Source of the DNA: Halostagnicola sp. A-GB9-2
Lineage (GTDB): Archaea; Halobacteriota; Halobacteria; Halobacteriales; Natrialbaceae
Assembly: GCF_030068615.1 (NCBI RefSeq)
Contig: NZ_JASJOC010000009.1
Coordinates: 60,798-124,797 of the forward strand
Length of the DNA: 64,000 nt
Direction of reading: 5' to 3'
This document shows, in pieces, positions 62,741 to 64,000 of the stretch. Every line of letters begins with the position of its first letter. Within the stretch, counting starts at the first letter, position 1. Both the position numbers and the translations under genes were made by a program. The notes below the pieces were generated by a model. It made no database searches. It worked only from the letters and a program-made list of their open reading frames with translations, and was not told where the DNA came from.

Positions 62741-64000
62741 ATGAGTACACGAAACGAAAATTCATATCGCGAGAAGGGACGCGCACTGTTCCTTGCCGTG
62801 ATGATGGTTCTGTCTGTCGTAGCTATGTCCGCAGCGTTTGCGGGAGCAGCAGCTGCTACAAATGCCTACGACGAAGACGGCCCATCGTATGATGGTGACG
62901 ACAGTGCTGGCGGAATTGACGACGTATGGATCGGTCAAGAAATAGAGTTCACGAACGTGAACGCTGACGGAATTGAGATTTACCAGGGACTCAATGAAGA
63001 TGGTACAGATGAGTCCCCGGTCACCACTCTCCGCGTCAGCGGAGATGAGGCAACACTCGATTCTGAGGAACTTGAAGAAGGAGAACCGTATTCGATCGTC
63101 AGTGACGGTTCTGACGATTGGCACGAGACAAGCTTCTGGGCACTATCCGAGGAACTTGACGTTGACTTCGATAGAAACAGTGTCTATGAAGAGGATGACG
63201 TCACTGTTGAGTTTGAGTCCGAGCGAACCACACAGTTCGTGAACGTCTCGGCGAATGATCTTGACGAGGAGGATCTTGAACTCCTCTTCGATGATGGTGA
63301 CGACGCAATTGACGAAATCCACACCGCATCCGAGAACGAGGATGTCGTTGCCCTCGAAGTTGACCTCGCTGATGAAGATGATGTCGAATTCGATGCTAAT
63401 TTCGGAAACACTGACATCGAGGCAGGCGAGTACGACTTTGAGTTCAACGTCACTGACTCTCTCAGCGTCGACAATGTAACGATCGAAGTGACTGATGACG
63501 ACGATGACATTGAATTCGTCGATGTTGCTAGCGTTGAAGAAGGTGAGATCGGTAACATCACCGTTGACGTTGGAAATGCTGACGAAGCTGCGTTCTCCTT
63601 CGGTGACCTTGACGAGAACCACGTTGTGAACATGACCCTCGACATCGATGAAGACGAGGTTGTCTTTGAACACAACACGTTCGAAGCAGGTGCAGAAACT
63701 GCTGGTGGTAGTAACGAGGCTTCCGGTAGCGGAGAACCAGCAGGATGGACCGTCCACAATGCAACTGTTGATGACTACCACATCTACAGCGAACTTGATG
63801 ATGGTGACACCCTGCCTGCAGAAACCTGGGATCTCGAAATCGGTGAAGACACGACCACCGATGGTCTCTTTGAAGAAGACTTCATCGACGAAAGCCACGA
63901 CCGTGACCTGTTCACGATCGGTGACCGTTCAGCACCAGCTGACGCAGTAACGCAGACTGCGCCACACGACGATGATGTTGAAGACCTCGACGACTATGAT
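62741..64000 (+). CDS. csg: S-layer glycoprotein, 5' part (partial at window end)
   Basis: 420 codons from ATG 62741 with no stop before the window end. The signal peptide ALFLAVMMVLSVVAMSAAFA cleaves near GAAAATNAY. The mature protein is extremely acidic (YDEDGPSYDGDDSAGGIDD) with several N-glycosylation sequons (FNVTDS, DNVTIE, GNITVDV, VNMTLD, HNATVD). N-terminus and composition match haloarchaeal S-layer glycoproteins; the C-terminal PGF-CTERM anchor would lie outside. Codon use is less GC-extreme than in the chromosomal genes. Confidence 0.85.
   Translation, partial: MSTRNENSYREKGRALFLAVMMVLSVVAMSAAFAGAAAATNAYDEDGPSYDGDDSAGGIDDVWIGQEIEFTNVNADGIEIYQGLNEDGTDESPVTTLRVSGDEATLDSEELEEGEPYSIVSDGSDDWHETSFWALSEELDVDFDRNSVYEEDDVTVEFESERTTQFVNVSANDLDEEDLELLFDDGDDAIDEIHTASENEDVVALEVDLADEDDVEFDANFGNTDIEAGEYDFEFNVTDSLSVDNVTIEVTDDDDDIEFVDVASVEEGEIGNITVDVGNADEAAFSFGDLDENHVVNMTLDIDEDEVVFEHNTFEAGAETAGGSNEASGSGEPAGWTVHNATVDDYHIYSELDDGDTLPAETWDLEIGEDTTTDGLFEEDFIDESHDRDLFTIGDRSAPADAVTQTAPHDDDVEDLDDYD

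Noticed and set aside
62580..62786. Possible transposase remnant on the minus strand
   Set aside because: The frame reads through the S-layer start region with no transposase motif (no DDE pattern or inverted repeats).

Overview
The window is chromosomal DNA of a halophilic archaeon (class Halobacteria; the gene set resembles Natrialbales such as Natrinema, Haloterrigena or Natronorubrum, but the genus is inferred). The evidence is a high-GC genome with very acidic proteins, twin-arginine lipobox proteins, many TATA boxes 22-30 bases before a start codon (leaderless mRNAs), amphi-Trp and CPxCG zinc-ribbon small proteins, a PGF-CTERM tail, archaeal Cbf5/Rio2/Orc1-Cdc6, and an S-layer glycoprotein gene running off the right end.

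Region 1 (1-15 kb) holds housekeeping genes (methyltransferase, endonuclease IV, lipoate ligase) and an iron(III)-siderophore ABC system (about 4.6-9.3 kb). That system has two substrate-binding lipoproteins, a permease and an ATPase. Both lipoprotein promoters carry paired TTTAGG-N4-CCTAAA palindromes around the TATA box. Rio2 kinase, a Zn/Mn-type binding lipoprotein with an inserted His-rich segment, a decayed PGF-CTERM surface protein and tRNA-Val(CAC) follow. Region 2 (15-22 kb) has a terminal oxidase (CoxD, a CoxA-CoxC fusion, CoxB) and an APC permease with UspA domains. Region 3 (22-27 kb) has adenylate kinase, a DUF106/EMC3-like membrane protein, cytidylate kinase, Cbf5 and tRNA-Pro(GGG). 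Region 4 (27-35.6 kb) mixes half-size EamA transporters, two putative modified-base-related proteins, a sugar-type acetyltransferase, NDH-2-like oxidoreductase, arginase, and a DtxR/MntR-type regulator beside a ZIP metal transporter. These last two share TTAGA-N4-TCTAA operators, and the transporter has a 14-codon leader ORF. Region 5 (35.7-41.3 kb) is gyrB-gyrA plus birA. Region 6 (42-47 kb) has a secreted beta-helix protein and an asparagine-synthase-like enzyme without the glutaminase cysteine.

Region 7 (about 47.7 to roughly 61 kb) is an integrated, plasmid-like element. A tyrosine integrase sits beside a tRNA-3'-end-like sequence and an 18-bp inverted repeat. It is followed by a tightly overlapping minus-strand operon of small zinc-ribbon and HTH proteins, including a 563-residue protein with six DGG linkers. 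Next come divergent ribbon-helix-helix genes, an Orc1/Cdc6 initiator, a lower-GC membrane-protein/regulator pair, a second operon (SWIM finger, zinc ribbon), and a HerA-like ATPase with a long coiled coil. Between the second operon and the ATPase lies a control region with four TTTGC-N6-GCAAA operators and a perfect three-stem cloverleaf. No capsid, spike or terminase gene was seen, so an integrative plasmid is favoured over a classical provirus. The right boundary was not located. Region 8 (61-64 kb) has small genes and the start of the S-layer glycoprotein gene.
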